A stretch of DNA of 21,393 nt, taken from positions 1-21,393 of the forward strand of contig CAZKAD010000013.1 of NCBI GenBank assembly GCA_964550845.1. Direction: 5' to 3'. The stretch's first letter is position 1. Each line of letters begins with the position of its first letter. Positions 6,411 to 12,169 of this stretch are shown one piece after another. Source of the DNA: CAYTKU01 sp964550845 (GTDB lineage Bacteria > Patescibacteriota > Patescibacteriia > Magasanikbacterales > UBA922). The notes beneath the pieces were generated by a model. The model was not told the origin of the DNA, ran no database searches, and was given only the letters and a program-made list of their open reading frames with translations. The translations under genes and the position numbers were made by a program.

Positions 6411-6484
6411 AGCGGCGAACCAGATTCGAACTGGCGACCTTCTCCTTGGCAAGGAGACGTTCTAGCCAACTGAACTACCGCCGC
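6411..6484 (-). tRNA. tRNA-Gly(GCC)
   Basis: Cloverleaf of 74 bases on the minus strand. The acceptor GCGGCGG pairs with TCGCCGC (one G-T pair at the base), the anticodon stem TCTCC/GGAGA encloses loop TTGCCAA with anticodon GCC, and the T-arm has GTTCGAATC. The discriminator base is T, as expected for bacterial tRNA-Gly. CCA is not encoded. It is last in a three-tRNA cluster. Confidence 0.95.
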
Positions 6485-6501
6485 GTGGCTAAATTACTTT
6501 G

Positions 6502-6574
6502 TTGCGGGACCCGGACTCGAACCGGGAACCTTCGGGTTATGGGCCCGACGAGCTGCCAATTGCTCTATCCCGCG
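6502..6574 (-). tRNA. Initiator tRNA-fMet(CAT)
   Basis: A 73-base cloverleaf whose anticodon loop CCCATAA reads CAT. Two initiator marks are present: a C1-A72 mismatch at the acceptor end (CGCGGGA against TCCCGCA) and three consecutive G-C pairs in the anticodon stem (TCGGG/CCCGA). The D-stem carries A11-T24, also initiator-like. The D-loop is short, making the tRNA 4 bases shorter than that of E. coli including CCA. CCA is not encoded. Confidence 0.95.
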
Positions 6575-6612
6575 ATATATATCCATTCGTGGGATATAGA
6601 GGCGTAACCTTG

Positions 6613-6684
6613 AGCGGGTGAACGGAATCGAACCGTCATATACTGCTTGGAAGGCAGTCGTACTAGCCATTGTACTACACCCGC
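6613..6684 (-). tRNA. tRNA-Gly(TCC)
   Basis: Cloverleaf of 72 bases. The acceptor GCGGGTG pairs with CACCCGC, the anticodon stem ACTGC/GCAGT encloses CTTCCAA with anticodon TCC, the T-arm has GGTTCGATTCC, and the discriminator is T. It is the promoter-proximal gene of the cluster; together with tRNA-Gly(GCC) it covers the four glycine codons. CCA is not encoded. Confidence 0.95.
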
Positions 6685-6695
6685 ATGGTGGAGCC

Positions 6696-6724
6696 ATTAT
6701 ATAGAATAGTCCATATTTTGTCAA
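6696..6724 (-). promoter_or_regulatory. Consensus promoter of the tRNA cluster
   Basis: On the minus strand TTGACA (complement of 6719-6724), a 17-base spacer and TATAAT (complement of 6696-6701) match the sigma-70 consensus at all 12 positions. The start is predicted near 6689, about 5 bases before tRNA-Gly(TCC). Confidence 0.9.
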
Positions 6725-6742
6725 TATGCACGCGTGCATATT
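6723..6742. promoter_or_regulatory. Perfect 20-bp palindrome overlapping the tRNA promoter -35
   Basis: AATATGCACGCGTGCATATT is its own reverse complement. It covers the last bases of the mgtC-like stop codon and the first two bases of the tRNA -35 box. No T-run follows on either strand, so it is not an ordinary intrinsic terminator. An operator or a hairpin with a CGCG tetraloop are both possible. Confidence 0.6.
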
Positions 6743-7133
6743 ATTTTATGAATTTTTTATCTGGAAATATAAGAATAAGAAAGAGAATGCAAGTTGCAAT
6801 AAAAGATTCGAAGTACCAACCAGCTCCGACAGCCATCCCAATTGCAGCAATTGCCCAAAGACCCGCGGCTGTAGTGAGGCCTTCAATACTGTCTTTTTTA
6901 TGAATAATGGTCCCAGCACCAATAAAACCAATACCTGTAATAATCTGCGCTGCAACTCGTGATGTTTCTTCTCCAAAAGCTTGAAGTGAAAGAAGGGTAA
7001 AAAGCGTGGAGCCTACCGATACAAGCGCAAAAGTACGAAACCCAGCAGCTTTGCCTATATGTTGCCTTTGCCAACCAATAATCCCACCGAGAAGAAGAGA
7101 GAGTATAATTTTCCAAAAAAATAAAAGATCCAT
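6741..7133 (-). CDS. MgtC/SapB-family membrane protein
   Basis: An integral membrane protein of 130 residues, matching the conserved N-terminal membrane domain of the MgtC/SapB/YhiD family; the C-terminal soluble domain of virulence MgtC is absent. Family motifs are LGGIIGWQRQHIGKAAGFRT (about 16-35, with the conserved Arg and Gly), ITGIGFIGAGTII (about 65-77) and GLTTAAGLWAIAAIGMAVGAG (about 84-104). Four or so hydrophobic helices are visible. In pathogens MgtC helps growth at low magnesium and inhibits F-type ATPase; for this short version the role is unknown. A promoter is present just upstream and the stop codon overlaps the 20-bp palindrome. Confidence 0.88.
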   Translation of the reverse strand: MDLLFFWKIILSLLLGGIIGWQRQHIGKAAGFRTFALVSVGSTLFTLLSLQAFGEETSRVAAQIITGIGFIGAGTIIHKKDSIEGLTTAAGLWAIAAIGMAVGAGWYFESFIATCILFLILIFPDKKFIK

Positions 7134-7165
7134 AAGTAAGTATGAAGAAATTACAAATTGGATCT

Positions 7166-7194
7166 AGTATAACAGAAAATTAGATTTTTTTGAA
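7166..7194 (-). promoter_or_regulatory. Promoter of the MgtC/SapB gene
   Basis: On the minus strand TTCAAA (complement of 7189-7194), 17 bases, TATACT (complement of 7166-7171), with TGT before the -10 making an extended element. The -35 lies inside the end of the methyltransferase gene. The predicted leader is about 26 bases. Confidence 0.55.
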
Positions 7195-8307
7195 TTTCCA
7201 AATCTCACGTCCAACAAATTGTCCTGGTCTTGAGTAGAGAATCGAAGGTTCGGTAGATGTAAGTCGTTCGAGAGAAAAACCAAGATCTTGAATACGCTCT
7301 ATGCAGTCAATGCGAATCCATGTTTTTTCAAAGAGGAATCTTGGAATGATAAAAACAATGCTACCACTTGGTTTCAAAATTTTCGAAAAGGATTTGAAAG
7401 CAGTAACATACATTTCTTTCAGTTCATTCGCTTGCTTTTGCAGTGTGCTTTTATCTTCTGTGCCACGAAGTGGTTTCCCCATGTATGGTTCAGCTGCAAT
7501 GGCGTCAATACTATTTGGAGCAATTTTGCCATGGAGTCCTTCAGCGGCTGAAAGAATAAGTTTTGGAGTGGCTGGTTTTTTATCGAGAATTTGTGATTTC
7601 ATCCATTCAATATTTTTGCGTGTATCATCAAGTGCTTTTTCAGAAGTATCACTGCCTACAATATGTGCAAACCCGAGAGACATGGCTTCAGTCAGTATGG
7701 TTCCAGAGCCACAAAATGGGTCGAGAATCTTTCCTGTTGTATCCGCTGCCGTAAGATTGATCATAATACGAGCGAGCTTTGGTGGGAGCATACCACTGCG
7801 ACTATCGCGCCCTGGACGACCAAAATCTCTCTCACCCCATTCTTCGATTGGCTGTATGTCTCGAGTGACAAATAATCCATGCTTTGTAAATGTAAGATCG
7901 CCTTGTTTTTCTACCAGGTTATTGTGCAAAATGGTGGCAGTATTTTTGGCTTCTACATATCGTGCCGATCTTCCGAGTTCTTTGAGATATTTTTTTACTT
8001 CAAGTGCCAAATCTCGTGCATTGTTTCCTGACAAAGAAAATTGGATTTTTCCGTCTGCCTGATTTTGGTGCAAATAGTCTCCAATGGCCTCAATAGATGA
8101 CTCCTGCGAAATAAATTCAGCGACTTTAATTGTGCCACCGAGCCGCTCCATTATTTTTTCAATATCAATTTTTTGGGAAGTTTCCAAAATCAAAATATTT
8201 TTTTCATAGACTTTGAGAGTATATGAAATGTTTTGTGCCAAAAAAACGTGCTCTATTTCTGCACGCGATAATTCTGGTATACGACCAAGTTCAAAAAGGT
8301 ATTGCAT
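7180..8307 (-). CDS. THUMP-domain RNA guanine-N2-methyltransferase, Trm11/TrmG10/RlmL-like
   Basis: A protein of 375 residues. The N-terminal part (about 1-150) resembles a ferredoxin-like plus THUMP RNA-binding module. The C-terminal part (about 165-375) is a Rossmann-fold S-adenosylmethionine methyltransferase of the UPF0020 family with LPPKLARIMINL before motif I, DPFCGSGTILTEA (196-208), and GSDTSEKALDDTRKNI for the ribose-binding region. Motif IV, normally (N/D)PP(Y/F), reads AEPYMGKPLRG (272-282), a notable change. Relatives modify guanosine 10 of tRNA or 23S rRNA; the target here cannot be fixed. The start codon lies only 3 bases after the 3' end of tRNA-Arg, so its mRNA probably derives from the tRNA transcript. 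Confidence 0.87.
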   Translation of the reverse strand: MQYLFELGRIPELSRAEIEHVFLAQNISYTLKVYEKNILILETSQKIDIEKIMERLGGTIKVAEFISQESSIEAIGDYLHQNQADGKIQFSLSGNNARDLALEVKKYLKELGRSARYVEAKNTATILHNNLVEKQGDLTFTKHGLFVTRDIQPIEEWGERDFGRPGRDSRSGMLPPKLARIMINLTAADTTGKILDPFCGSGTILTEAMSLGFAHIVGSDTSEKALDDTRKNIEWMKSQILDKKPATPKLILSAAEGLHGKIAPNSIDAIAAEPYMGKPLRGTEDKSTLQKQANELKEMYVTAFKSFSKILKPSGSIVFIIPRFLFEKTWIRIDCIERIQDLGFSLERLTSTEPSILYSRPGQFVGREIWKFKKI

Positions 8308-8310
8308 ATG

Positions 8311-8382
8311 TGGGCCCGCTAGGAATCGAACCTAGATCTAAAGCTTAGAAGGCTTCCGTTCTATCCATTGAACTACGAGCCC
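8311..8382 (-). tRNA. tRNA-Arg(TCT)
   Basis: Cloverleaf of 72 bases. The acceptor GGGCTCG pairs with CGGGCCC (one T-G pair), the anticodon stem GAAGC/GCTTT encloses CTTCTAA with anticodon TCT, the T-arm has AGGTTCGATTCCT, and the discriminator is A. CCA is not encoded. Its 3' end is 3 bases from the start codon of the THUMP methyltransferase. Confidence 0.95.
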
Positions 8383-8402
8383 ATGGTTTGAAATTTGTTC
8401 TT

Positions 8403-8431
8403 ATTCTAGTAGAAAAATCACTTTTTGTCAA
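8403..8431 (-). promoter_or_regulatory. Promoter of tRNA-Arg and the THUMP methyltransferase
   Basis: On the minus strand TTGACA (complement of 8426-8431), 17 bases, TAGAAT (complement of 8403-8408): 11 of 12 consensus positions. The -35 box contains the TGA stop codon of the xer gene (8428-8430). The predicted start is near 8396, about 14 bases before the tRNA. Confidence 0.85.
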
Positions 8432-9453
8432 TCATTCCCACGCTGTTTTCCATGGAATTTTTTGTGGATGTTGCGGAGCTCTTTGTCTGTGATATGGGTA
8501 TAGATTTGGGTGGTCGTGATAGAACTATGCCCAAGCATAGACTGGACTGATCGGATATCTGCCCCGTTTTGCAAGAGATCAGTGGCAAAAGAATGTCGTA
8601 AGGTATGAGGCGTTACGGGTTTGGTTATTCCTGCTGCTTTGGCATATTTGTGGACAATGCGCTGGATTGACCGTACGGTAAGTGGTTCATCTATTGCCTC
8701 TGAAACTTTTTTCCCTGCTTTTACCATGGCTTTTTTGGCTTTGGCTTCTCCTTTTTTCTTTTTATCATGCCCAACCAACAGATAGGGACTGAGATCTGCC
8801 CGAAGATCAAGATATTTTTTGAGCCAGTATTTGGCATTGTCTGAAAGAAATACGACTCGAGACTTGCGTCCTTTTCCCGTTACTGTAAATTCGTCTCGTT
8901 TGAGATTGACATTGTCTTTTTTTAGGTTGGCGAGCTCAGAAACACGTAGACCCGTAGAAAAGAGCATTTCGAGAATCGCTTTGTCTCTATACTTTTGCCT
9001 CAAGATATCAGATTGTCTTTTTTCATCATCATCTTTGGCTGAAGAGCTGCTGCCTTTGCTGGTAAAGGGTGCTTCAAGGAGTCGCGCGACCTCATCAGGC
9101 TCGAGAAAGTGCACCTCACGGTCTGGCATTTTCATCAGTTCAATTTTTTCTGCTGAGAGTGTTTGTACATCACGCTTGGCGAGGTATTTGAGAAAGGAGC
9201 GAAGCGCAATGAGGTGATAGTTTTGTGTATTTTTTTTGAGCTCTTCTCCCATTTTGTCAATGAACCTGTTCAAAAAGAGGCGATAGTGGCGGATATCTTC
9301 TCCTGTCAGAGCTTCGGGTTTTTTGTCACCATACCACTCTACAAAGCGACCAATATAAAAAGCATAGTTTTGCACGGTTTTTTGTGAGCGGTTGCGTTCG
9401 ATTTCAAGGTGTTCGAGAAACTGCGTGAGATATTTGGAAAGATTTTGTGACAT
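8428..9453 (-). CDS. XerC/XerD-type tyrosine recombinase
   Basis: Site-specific recombinase of 341 residues, probably the one resolving chromosome dimers at dif. The N-terminal SAM-like core-binding domain covers about 1-105, and the catalytic domain about 113-335. All catalytic residues are visible: R170 in STGLRVSEL, K194 in TGKGRKSR, H283 and R286 in PHTLRHSFATDLLQ, H309 in LGHSSITTT, and the nucleophile Y318 in YTH. It is about 40 residues longer than usual because of two polar insertions: a Ser/Asp/Lys loop (about 132-148) and a Lys/Ala-rich stretch (about 230-254). Chromosomal context without other phage genes favours housekeeping XerC/D over a phage integrase, although a tRNA gene lies immediately downstream. 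Confidence 0.9.
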   Translation of the reverse strand: MSQNLSKYLTQFLEHLEIERNRSQKTVQNYAFYIGRFVEWYGDKKPEALTGEDIRHYRLFLNRFIDKMGEELKKNTQNYHLIALRSFLKYLAKRDVQTLSAEKIELMKMPDREVHFLEPDEVARLLEAPFTSKGSSSSAKDDDEKRQSDILRQKYRDKAILEMLFSTGLRVSELANLKKDNVNLKRDEFTVTGKGRKSRVVFLSDNAKYWLKKYLDLRADLSPYLLVGHDKKKKGEAKAKKAMVKAGKKVSEAIDEPLTVRSIQRIVHKYAKAAGITKPVTPHTLRHSFATDLLQNGADIRSVQSMLGHSSITTTQIYTHITDKELRNIHKKFHGKQRGND

Positions 9454-9473
9454 ACAAGGGTTGAATAATCTAT

Positions 9474-9502
9474 ATTGTACGACACATCCCTCAAAAAGAC
9501 AA
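9474..9502 (-). promoter_or_regulatory. Promoter of the xer gene
   Basis: On the minus strand TTGTCT (complement of 9497-9502), 17 bases, TACAAT (complement of 9474-9479). The predicted start is near 9467, giving a leader of about 14 bases. Confidence 0.7.
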
Positions 9503-9541
9503 TTTCTGCAAAAAATTGCTTATTTAAGCCACAAAACCAAC

Positions 9542-9570
9542 TTGACAAAAACGCATTTTTGTGCTATAAT
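9542..9570 (+). promoter_or_regulatory. Full-consensus promoter of the small-protein unit
   Basis: TTGACA (9542-9547), 17-base spacer, TATAAT (9565-9570), with TGC before the -10: every hexamer position matches, plus an extended -10. The predicted start is near 9577. It should be among the strongest promoters in the window. Confidence 0.88.
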
Positions 9571-9691
9571 AACTGTGTTGAAAATAAAAAAATGGAAACA
9601 AATTTGTACTGATGTTACGAATGGGTTGGTCACATAGGTATTTATTGGTTTCTTCAAAAAAATTTGTAAAAACAAACATAAATAAAAACAT

Positions 9692-9823
9692 ATGCAACAT
9701 CGACAACAAGTGTCAGGTGGATTTAATGCACCTGAATATATTTCAGTTTACTCTTATTTGGCTCTGGGAATTTTACTTCTTATTGGAGTATTTATCTTTT
9801 TACCTCGTGTTACCAGTGGGTAA
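9692..9823 (+). CDS. 43-residue single-pass membrane protein
   Basis: Small protein with a polar N-terminus (MQHRQQVSGGFNAPEYISVY) and one clear transmembrane helix at about residues 21-38 (SYLALGILLLIGVFIFL), ending PRVTSG. It is the only gene between a consensus promoter (9542-9570) and an intrinsic terminator whose hairpin includes its last codons and the stop. The leader of about 115 bases is long for this genome. A 76-residue frame overlaps it (9612-9842), but its composition looks like a shadow. The function is unknown. The alternative is that the transcript is a non-coding RNA of about 255 bases; none of the common stable RNA signatures (tmRNA, RNase P, SRP) were recognised. Confidence 0.62.
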   Translation: MQHRQQVSGGFNAPEYISVYSYLALGILLLIGVFIFLPRVTSG

Positions 9824-9833
9824 CACGTTTTTT
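9806..9833 (+). terminator. Intrinsic terminator ending the small-protein unit
   Basis: Perfect 9-bp stem CGTGTTACC (9806-9814) and GGTAACACG (9819-9827), loop AGTG, then six T (9828-9833). The stop codon of the 43-residue frame lies in the right arm. It ends 14 bases before the next gene, which would need read-through or its own start signal. Confidence 0.92.
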
Positions 9834-9847
9834 ATTGGTTAGAGTAT

Positions 9848-10393
9848 ATGTCAGAGCATCCAGAACCAGTTGGATCCTTACACGCTAATCTTCAAGAGGT
9901 GTCTTTTGATGTTCCTCGTGAGCAGGAGACAAATGACAACGCAAGACTTATTGACTTTCATGAAATACGTAAACTTTTAAGTGATGAGCATATTGTTCCA
10001 ATGGACGAACAGAAAGATACTATAGAAAAGAGGCGTGAACAGCTGACGGTCCGTTTTCGAAAGTTTATTAAAGGAGTAACAATTGACTTTTCTTCTTGGG
10101 ATTTAAACCAAGATGAAGATTTTCAATTTTATAAAGATACTTCGGATGTAACTTTAACGGAACTGAATTATATTCTTCAAAGAAATCTTTCGTATAAGTT
10201 CTCTAACAAACATACTGTATTATTTTTTGATTTGCACACAGAAACTAGTTTACAAAGAGGAGCTTCTTTAATAAAAATAAACATGAATCAAATTGGTTGG
10301 ATGTATGAACTGAGACAGGCATTAAAAATTATGACGAAATTATCAGAAACAGAGGCAGACTTTGATCATGACGATAGCGAAGATGATATTTGA
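9848..10393 (+). CDS. Uncharacterised acidic protein
   Basis: A soluble protein of 181 residues with no signal peptide or membrane segment, not recognised as a member of any family. The N-terminal 60 residues are rich in Glu, Asp and Gln and probably flexible. A helical segment (about 58-80, DTIEKRREQLTVRFRKFIKG) follows, then a mixed region with TLTELNYILQRNLSYKFSNK and HTVLFFDLHTETS. The C-terminus is very acidic (ETEADFDHDDSEDDI). It starts 14 bases after the terminator, so it may depend on read-through from the strong upstream promoter. The methyltransferase gene follows after its own promoter. Confidence 0.72.
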   Translation: MSEHPEPVGSLHANLQEVSFDVPREQETNDNARLIDFHEIRKLLSDEHIVPMDEQKDTIEKRREQLTVRFRKFIKGVTIDFSSWDLNQDEDFQFYKDTSDVTLTELNYILQRNLSYKFSNKHTVLFFDLHTETSLQRGASLIKINMNQIGWMYELRQALKIMTKLSETEADFDHDDSEDDI

Positions 10394-10397
10394 TTTA

Positions 10398-10426
10398 TTG
10401 CTTGAAAATGTTTGGTCTGCTACAAT
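10398..10426 (+). promoter_or_regulatory. Promoter of the SpoU/TrmH gene
   Basis: TTGCTT (10398-10403), 17 bases, TACAAT (10421-10426) preceded by TGC (extended -10). Only 9 bases separate the -10 from the ATG at 10436, so the mRNA would have a leader of about 3 bases or none. This also rules against the upstream TTG start at 10412. Confidence 0.6.
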
Positions 10427-10435
10427 AAAACTCCT

Positions 10436-10900
10436 ATGAAACAGGAGTTTTATTTAATTTTGCCAAATATTCGCTCGTGTCACAACGTTGGGGCGATGTT
10501 TCGGACAGCTGACGCCTGCGGGGTTGATCAGATTTTTTTGGTTGGGTATACTCCGGTACCGCCTCGACCTGAGATAGACAAGGTTGCTCTTGGGGCCGAA
10601 AAGTGGATGAAGTGGAAACAGTACAAAAATCTTAACATCCTGATAAAAAACCTCAAAAAAAAGGGAGTGCAGATTGTCGCACTTGAAAAAAATGTTGATA
10701 GTCAAGATATTGGGAAAACTCAATTTTCTTTTCCTATAGCTCTAATTGTTGGTAATGAAGTGGACGGAGTGGATGAGGAGACGCTAGCCCTCTGCGATAC
10801 AGTCGCCCATATCCCAATGTATGGGAAAAAAGAAAGTTTGAATGTCAGTATTGCTGCTGGTATTGCCATGTACACGATAGGTCAGCAGAAGATAAAATAA
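10436..10900 (+). CDS. SpoU/TrmH-family RNA 2'-O-methyltransferase
   Basis: SPOUT-fold methyltransferase of 154 residues, consisting of the catalytic domain alone. The three family motifs are present: motif 1 NIRSCHNVGAMFRTADACG (11-29, with N11 and R23), motif 2 IALIVGNEVDGV (101-112) and motif 3 IPMYGKKESLNVSIAAGIAM (127-146), which forms the SAM-binding knot. The size and sequence resemble TrmH/TrmL-like enzymes acting on tRNA ribose 2'-OH; the exact nucleotide cannot be told. The ATG at 10436 is chosen because the promoter -10 lies just before it. It is likely to be translated from a nearly leaderless mRNA. Confidence 0.9.
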   Translation: MKQEFYLILPNIRSCHNVGAMFRTADACGVDQIFLVGYTPVPPRPEIDKVALGAEKWMKWKQYKNLNILIKNLKKKGVQIVALEKNVDSQDIGKTQFSFPIALIVGNEVDGVDEETLALCDTVAHIPMYGKKESLNVSIAAGIAMYTIGQQKIK

Positions 10901-10901
10901 G

Positions 10902-10930
10902 TTGTTTCTCATCTCTTTTTTTGGTATACT
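10902..10930 (+). promoter_or_regulatory. Promoter of the helical protein/DJ-1 operon
   Basis: TTGTTT (10902-10907), 17 bases, TATACT (10925-10930) with TGG before it (extended -10). The ATG at 10941 is only 10 bases beyond the -10, predicting a leader of a few bases. Confidence 0.65.
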
Positions 10931-10940
10931 GTAGAATACT

Positions 10941-11642
10941 ATGTCTAAGCTTATTCAACATACACAAGTAATTTTTGAGCATTTGTGCGCCGAGCTCCCA
11001 CCAGGACTTCCGCGTGAACTTCGGGAAGAAATAAATCAGGCCAAAGAACAGGTCAAGAATAATGTTGCTCTGACTTTGAGTGAACTGGAAGATACTATGG
11101 TTTATGTTGGCAAAAAGCTTTGGCCGTACCGCGAAGCCTTCCAAGAGTTTTATCGTATTTATGAAGGAAGTTTGGGGGAAGCCTATTTGCTTCGAAAATT
11201 TTCACTTCCGCTCAAGAAAAAATATGAAGGTTTTAAAGCGCTCGGTGGAAATTTTCGAGATTTGCACTCAGGTACCAATGTAAATTTTTTTACTCCAGAA
11301 GATCGAACACAAATCTGTGAGGCTCTTATTGCGGTAGAAGAAGAAATACGTGCCTATACAGTGCAGTCGGTACTTAGTGGCGATGAACGCAGGTATGCAA
11401 AAAGAATAGAAGAGTTTAGCAAAATACAGTCAGATATTGAACTACGTCTTTCTGGTCTACGAGAAATGGCAGATATGGAAGGGGAGCACCCAGAGCTCGC
11501 TGCAGAAATTCGTGACCAAATTCGTGCGTTTGAACAGGGGTTTGCCCTTTTGGGTCCGAGTGTTCGACATGATGCCGTTTGTAATGCTGAGGAGCATTTT
11601 GTGGGGAGAAAGGCTATCAAAAAAATTCGTCAGCGTCACTAA
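10941..11642 (+). CDS. Uncharacterised helical protein
   Basis: A soluble protein of 233 residues, not recognised. It appears almost entirely alpha-helical, with several charged amphipathic segments: about 20-50 (LPRELREEINQAKEQVKNN), about 120-145 (TPEDRTQICEALIAVEEEIR) and about 150-205 (RRYAKRIEEFSKIQSDIELR and onward). A less regular central part contains FKALGGNFRDLHSGTNVNFF (about 97-116). No signal peptide, membrane segment or enzyme motif is visible. It is first in a two-gene operon, 5 bases before a DJ-1/PfpI protein, and has an extended -10 promoter that leaves almost no leader. Confidence 0.78.
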   Translation: MSKLIQHTQVIFEHLCAELPPGLPRELREEINQAKEQVKNNVALTLSELEDTMVYVGKKLWPYREAFQEFYRIYEGSLGEAYLLRKFSLPLKKKYEGFKALGGNFRDLHSGTNVNFFTPEDRTQICEALIAVEEEIRAYTVQSVLSGDERRYAKRIEEFSKIQSDIELRLSGLREMADMEGEHPELAAEIRDQIRAFEQGFALLGPSVRHDAVCNAEEHFVGRKAIKKIRQRH

Positions 11643-11647
11643 AGAAT

Positions 11648-12166
11648 ATGAAAAAAGTTTTACTGGTTATTGCTTCAAATGGTTTTCAACCAAAAGAATA
11701 TTTTGATACCAAAATAGCCCTTGAAAATGGGGAAGTTGAAGTTTTGACAGCCAGTGATATGGTAGGAGAAGCTCTCGCTAAAGACGGCGCAACAAAAGCA
11801 CAAGTTGACGTTGTCTTGAATAAGGTGAATGTAAACGAATTTGATGGTGTATTTTTTATTGGTGGGCCTGGAGCATTACAACATCTCGATAATCAAGAAA
11901 GCAATCGAATTCTCAATGAAGTTATGATCTTGCAAAAGTCTTATGGAGCGATTTGTATTGCTCCGAGAATTTTGGCTAAAGCGCATGTTTTGGTTGGGAA
12001 AAAAGCCACTGGCTGGGATGAAGATGGTAAGCTATCAGAAATTTTTGCGCAAAATAATGTAGAATACGTTAGAGAAGATGTGGTGGTTGATGGGATGATA
12101 GTGACCGCTAATGGACCACTTGCCGCAAAAGCATTTGGTGAAGCAATTGTAAAAACTCTCGTTTAG
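11648..12166 (+). CDS. DJ-1/PfpI superfamily protein
   Basis: Single-domain DJ-1/ThiJ/PfpI protein of 172 residues with a class I glutamine amidotransferase-like fold. The nucleophile elbow is AICIAPRILAKA with Cys103, the partner acid is probably Glu17 in FQPKEYFDT, and IGGPGALQHL (71-80) is the conserved glycine loop. The C-terminal VVDGMIVTANGPLAAKAFGE completes the fold. The residue after the Cys pair is Ala where His is often found, so a peptidase triad is not obvious; members act as proteases, glyoxalases, deglycases or chaperones. It is the second gene after the helical protein and converges on the acyltransferase-like gene with only 3 bases between stops. Confidence 0.88.
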   Translation: MKKVLLVIASNGFQPKEYFDTKIALENGEVEVLTASDMVGEALAKDGATKAQVDVVLNKVNVNEFDGVFFIGGPGALQHLDNQESNRILNEVMILQKSYGAICIAPRILAKAHVLVGKKATGWDEDGKLSEIFAQNNVEYVREDVVVDGMIVTANGPLAAKAFGEAIVKTLV

Positions 12167-12169
12167 ATT

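Noticed and set aside
7301..8062. A 253-residue open frame opposite the THUMP methyltransferase
   Set aside because: Antisense shadow of a gene with clear motifs; its protein shows no family features and is poor in charged patterns.
8311..9453. Integrated element suggested by a tyrosine recombinase beside a tRNA gene
   Set aside because: No duplicated tRNA 3' end, no phage or plasmid genes, and ordinary chromosomal neighbours on both sides.
9612..9842. A 76-residue open frame overlapping the 43-residue membrane protein
   Set aside because: Composition is erratic, it starts in the leader and runs through the terminator stem; the 43-residue frame has cleaner topology. Not fully excluded.
10412..10435. 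Upstream TTG start for the SpoU/TrmH gene
   Set aside because: The -10 box at 10421-10426 would be inside the coding region, and family alignments begin near MKQEFYLILPNIRS.
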